From the NCBI GenBank assembly GCA_019188255.1, contig JAETXT010000003.1, positions 2,356,001-2,420,000 of the forward strand: 64,000 bases of DNA, read 5' to 3'. Below, piece after piece: positions 60,616-64,000 of the stretch. Origin of the DNA: Verticillium longisporum (lineage: Eukaryota > Ascomycota > Sordariomycetes > Glomerellales > Plectosphaerellaceae). The notes beneath the pieces are model-generated. The model worked only from the letters and a program-made list of their open reading frames with translations. It did no database searches and was not told where the DNA came from. Positions within the stretch are counted from its first letter, which is position 1. Each line of letters begins with the position of its first letter. Made by a program: the position numbers and the translations under genes.

Positions 60616-61572
60616 ATGGAGAATCCACAAACCTCGACGTTGGCCATGCATGCTGTGTCGCGCTCGCGTGGAAAACAACCAGGCGAGTCCGTGTATACCA
60701 CCAGGCTCCGAGAAAGGAGGAAAGCGAAAGGACAAGCGAAGTCCTCAGATGAATCCGAGTCGGATGACGAGATTGAGCCAGGTCGGTTCGCATCATCTGC
60801 CCCCCCCCCCCGATAACCTCCTTTGCTCATCTCATGGGATAGGCGCCGTTGTTTTGCACAAGATGTTCAATCGTCAAGTCATCCTACATCCTGACAATAC
60901 CGTCGTCAAGTCTGGGAAACGCATACCCATTGGAGAGGCGGAGGCCCTCAGAGTCGCCGCTCAAGCCGGAATCCCAGCCCCATGTGTCCGCGACGTGCAC
61001 ACGTCTTCCGATGGTCAAGGACACATACGTATAGACTATATCCAAGGACAGTCTCTTGACAAGCTGTGGCCCGACATGTCTGTCGAACAGAAGAAAAACA
61101 TAGCACGGCAGCTTCGCGAAATTGTTGAAAAGTTGCGATCTGTGGCTCCTCCCCCCATCTCATCGGCTCTTGCGATGGTACTGAGATCCGGGACACGCGG
61201 CTCCACTTCACGTATCATTCCCCTCCGTGTCGCGATGAACAAGCCTTCAACGAGTTTTTATTATCAGCCCTCTATAAGCATATACCCCAGCTCGTACGGG
61301 AGGCGTTTTCTCGACGACTGAAAACTAACCATCGCATTATTCTCTCCCATTGCGATCTCACGCCCAGAAATATCTTGGTTCACGATGGGAAAATCAAAGG
61401 TCTCGTTGATTGGGAGGATAGCGGATGGTATCCAGAATACTGGGAGTATGTGAAATTCTTCCAGCGCACTGCTGATAAGGACTGGAAACAATACGCCGCG
61501 GATATTTTCCCCGAGCTATATCATGATGAGTTGGTTGATTTCATTGCCATGTCCAAGTGGCAGAACTCTTAG
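60616..61572 (+). CDS. APH-fold phosphotransferase-like protein, two homopolymer frameshifts
   Basis: Three pieces in different frames read as one protein. Piece 1 (from ATG 60616, MENPQTSTLAMHAVSRSRGK) is charged and ends at a C12 run (60800-60811). Piece 2 reads VILHPDNTVVKSGKRIPIGE, AEALRVAAQAGIPAPCVRDV and IDYIQGQSLDKLWPDMS, the N-lobe of a fungal APH/choline-kinase domain. After a C6 run (61151-61156) piece 3 reads LIGSCDGTEIRDTRLHFTYH, LSHCDLTPRNILVHDGK (Brenner motif, HCD for HGD) and GLVDWEDSGWYPEYWEYVKF (metal-binding Asp). One C fewer at the first run and one more at the second restore 318 aa. The domain phosphorylates small molecules or proteins; the substrate is unknown. A real pseudogene is possible but all catalytic motifs are present. 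Confidence 0.78.
60800..60811 (+). repeat. C12 homopolymer inside the APH-like coding region
   Basis: Twelve consecutive C, the longest mononucleotide run in the coding part of the window. Its length sets whether the start codon and kinase lobe are in frame. Confidence 0.95.
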
Positions 61573-62985
61573 CTATATGCACAGACCTCGTGGCTCAGGC
61601 CGCCGGCCAGGTCCGCCACACACTACGCGATGAACAGGCAGCTACAGCTACGTATGGCCAAGGGCGAGCATCCCGTCTACGAATCACCCTCGAATTCTGG
61701 ATCCATCTCCAGGCTGTCCGGGTTTCCATTCCTTGCGACGACGACGCGGAGGGTGACTTCCCATCCACTGCCGCTACGAGACGCGCGGAATCCTGGTAGG
61801 GCTTCCTCCAGTTCTTCAGTGTTGCCTCCGCCTTCAGTGACGCCGCGTCGAGTGGAGCTTTCAGGGCTTCGGATCGGAGACTCAACAAGCAAAAGCTAGC
61901 CAGTTGAGCTGCTGCGGTATAGGATAACTTGTCGGTTCAATCTCCGGTCGATGCTCCCTGGATGGAAGAACCGCCTCTCCACGCAGACCCTCCTGATCAC
62001 CTCAAAAGGGCGATCTCGTGGAGTATTCGTGAATTTATTCCAGGGACGAAACCACTTGGGGTATATTTCCCTTTCACTCTCGTAACCCCGGTCGAGGACC
62101 TCGACGTGTCGGCGAGCCCAAGTTCCGTATAGATGAGGAAGTGATATATTCCTCCAGCATGGTCTTCTAGCTCTTTCGTTGCTCTTCCTCTTCTCGTGCC
62201 CTTGCCTCCTCCTTCTCATGTCGCACTTGCTCTAGCTCGCGCCAGAGCCGATTGATAGTAGCTGCTCGTCAGGGCCACCGTGAATGAGAGGCATCTTCTG
62301 GTTCCGTGGACCCTTGGGGTAATCTGCGATCGCGATGATCATTTAACATTCATTCTCACGAAGCTGGTCGACACGTTGCCTGTATCAGGAAATACCCCAC
62401 GTTCTAGTGGAGATCAATAGAGACTCTTCAATGAAAAATTCTAATATGTGCAATATCGGCCTGATCATCGTGATCTGCCGGTTCCTCGAGTCAGGGCCGG
62501 TCGGACCGGAGCAGAATGTCCGTCCCTCTCCCCCGGTTCTCTTGGCGGAGACAGCAACCGTCGCCGTGTCCGAGGTGGAGCCATATTGTAAGCATTCTGG
62601 CATTCAAGCTGACAACAGGAAACACCTCTAGACAGCATCAATGAAGTCATTCTCCAGTTTTCTGCACGAGAGCACGAGTCCAAGGCTGAAAAGTCCTGGT
62701 ACTCGATGGTCCTCTCGACAGAAAAGCGGTCCTCATCTTGGGTGTTGCCCACAACGGTGATGTAATGAGGAGAAGTGACATCACCTCCACGAACCTGACA
62801 ATATTTTTTCATAGGCGCGGTCAGAATGAATATAAGGCCTGTCGAAGAAGACCTGCAGTAGCTGCTATTGTTGGTCGTCTTCATATCACTCCCCTCAGCA
62901 TTGCCTCACGACGCATACTTCCAACAGCGTCCACCATCCAACATCTTATCTACTCAAGAACCTCGGTATCACAGTAACAAGCACC
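61573..62985. other. intergenic with a decayed gene
   Basis: 1.4 kb between the APH-like gene and the small conserved gene. Apart from the relic at 61925-62258 (see its entry) I see no gene. Confidence 0.5.
61925..62258 (-). pseudogene. relic of a fungal coiled-coil family protein
   Basis: On the minus strand, 62250-62168 encodes a Glu/Arg coiled coil (RLWRELEQVRHEKEEARARE EEEQRKS) ending in a stop. Then comes LEEYI in a shifted frame, and from about 62070 YPKWFRPWNKFTNTPRDRPF and VERRFFHPGSIDR. This order (coiled coil, EEYI-like helix, P-x-RPW motif, later aromatic and charged helices) is what I recall from a large and often decayed fungal family of unknown function commonly found in accessory regions. 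At least two frame changes and internal stops make it non-functional. Family membership is from memory and needs checking. Confidence 0.45.
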
Positions 62986-63557
62986 ATGTCTGTCAACAGC
63001 AACCCCGCGTCCGTCGCTGGTCCCAACCAGGGCGAGTTCCACCCCAGGGTGCCTGGCTCTGAGCCCCTCACCACCAAAGGCGTAAGTCTCCCGTGCTTTC
63101 CAGACTCGAAATTCCAGTTCGCTAACTTGCCCAGCACGCCCCGGGAACTCTAGTCGGCAACGATGCGAAGCCCGAGTTCCATGCCGAGACGCACCCCGCC
63201 GGCACTGCCCCCTCCAAGGATGCCTACAAGCCGGATCCTTCCTCCGAGGTCATCCCCGGCCAGGCTCCCAAGGCCTCAGACACCCTCGGCGGCGCCACCA
63301 GCGCTGATGTCCACGCCGGTCTCGGTCACCCTGGTGCCGGCATGACGAGCCAGGAGCTGCACGGCGGCAAGAGGAAGTCGGACGGCAGCGGGCTCGAGGG
63401 TGTCGGAGCCAGCTCCATCGACCCTATCCGTCAGCAGCGCGCCGATGTCAGCGTGCAGCCTGACTCCCGGGGCAAGACGGGCAACCCGTCTGATATCACG
63501 CCGGCGCAGGACAAGGTTCCCACGTCCGCAGAGACGGTGGCTGCTATGCACAAATAA
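62986..63557 (+). CDS. small Gly/His/Pro-rich conserved fungal protein
   Basis: Exon 1 (62986-63081, MSVNSNPASVAGPNQGEFHP) and exon 2 (63135-63557) join over a 53-nt intron (GTAAGT, branch GCTAAC, CCCAG) into 172 aa. The protein is hydrophilic and low in hydrophobics, without a signal peptide. It has segments TTKGHAPGTLVGNDAKPEFH, SDTLGGATSADVHAGLGHPG and RADVSVQPDSRGKTGNPSD. Such Gly/His/Pro-rich, probably disordered proteins, with the TKGHxPGTxVGND start and DTLGGATSADVH centre, recur in Pezizomycotina and are thought of as stress- or conidiation-related. I know no tested function. The 5' leader contains a CT/CA-rich stretch from 62880. Confidence 0.85.
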
Positions 63558-63900
63558 GTGCTTTGACATCTCAGTTCTAGCGTTTTAATGAATGATCATG
63601 GCCTTCCTGTTCCCCAGCCCTATTTGGTGGCGCATGCCGAGTGAGGCGAATGCATATGTAATGAATTCAATCAAATTAAAGAGTCAGTGCGGATAGTTGA
63701 CCATCACATCGCATCTGTCAAAAGCTTGTGTCTTCAGGTCGTTCGATGTGCTGTAGGAAGGTCCCCGCTTCCAGCCGTACCTGTCAAATCGCCTTTTACC
63801 AAAAAGGCCTGACACATGATAGCCCCGTTCCCGTCATTGATCAAAAAGACTCTGACCACCTTACAAACACCTGCGCCGAGTTCGGCAAAAGAGATATCGC
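63558..63900. other. intergenic between small gene and tRNA
   Basis: 0.34 kb. No gene seen; the first part should be the 3' UTR of the small gene. Confidence 0.5.
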
Positions 63901-63974
63901 TGGTCAGTATGAGGGTCGAACTCATGACCTTGGCATTATTAGTACCACGCTCTAACCAACTGAGCTAACCGACC
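63901..63974 (-). tRNA. tRNA-Ile (anticodon AAU), no intron
   Basis: A 74-base gene on the minus strand. The acceptor stem GGTCGGT pairs with ACTGACC (one G-T pair). The A box TAGCTCAGTTGG and B box GAGTTCGACCC are both present. The anticodon loop CTAATAA is closed by GGTA/TGCC and reads AAT, so isoleucine. The discriminator base is A. CCA is not encoded, as expected for a eukaryote. Confidence 0.93.
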
Positions 63975-64000
63975 AATAGATGAAGGCCAAGCAGAGTTGG

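Overview
This is nuclear DNA of a filamentous ascomycete (Pezizomycotina, most likely Sordariomycetes). The signs are short GT-AG introns of about 50-120 nt with CTAAC-type branch sites, intergenic gaps of 0.3-5.6 kb, monocistronic genes on both strands, a Zn2Cys6 regulator, a Neurospora MTR-like amino-acid permease and a Pol III tRNA gene. I see no bacterial, phage, CRISPR or intact transposon features. The genus cannot be fixed from the sequence alone.

Layout. 0-7.5 kb: the 5' end of an unknown gene (-), an MFS sugar transporter of the Vps73 type (+), a broken pectin lyase remnant (+), an Asp/Glu/hydantoin racemase (-) and actin-related protein 2 (+). 7.5-14.4 kb: a long leader followed by the Mediator kinase Ssn3/Cdk8 (+), ribosomal protein eS24 (-) and an Efm3/FAM86-type methyltransferase (+). 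14.4-27.7 kb: two gene-poor stretches flanking a small conserved hypothetical gene (+) and a PPIL4-type cyclophilin with an RRM (+). 27.7-37.2 kb: a Zn2Cys6 regulator (+), mannose-6-phosphate isomerase (-), the SAGA subunit Sgf29 (+) and an Arf6-type GTPase (+). 39-50 kb: a small secreted protein (-), a large coilin-like acidic protein (-), GTP cyclohydrolase II (-), an FHA protein (+) and complex I subunit NDUFB7 (-). 52-64 kb: an MTR-type permease (+), a secreted Pro/Gln-rich repeat protein with an internal stop (-), a secreted Asn-rich protein (+), an APH-fold kinase-like protein (+), the relic of a coiled-coil family protein (-), a small Gly/His-rich conserved protein (+) and tRNA-Ile(AAU) (-).

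The genes do not form a pathway. They are ordinary housekeeping and regulatory genes (actin nucleation, Mediator and SAGA transcription control, translation, riboflavin and GDP-mannose precursor supply, respiration, transport) plus a few secreted proteins. I found no convincing undescribed system and no secondary-metabolite cluster.

The most notable signal concerns reading frames. Six genes, including universally conserved ones, are each broken by single-base shifts, and every shift lies in a C or G homopolymer of four or more bases. Restoring one base gives full-length proteins. This points to systematic homopolymer miscalls in the underlying assembly, so the affected genes are probably intact in the organism. 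Other observations are a GC-AG intron in the coilin-like gene, a premature TAG in the repeat protein, and two decayed genes.
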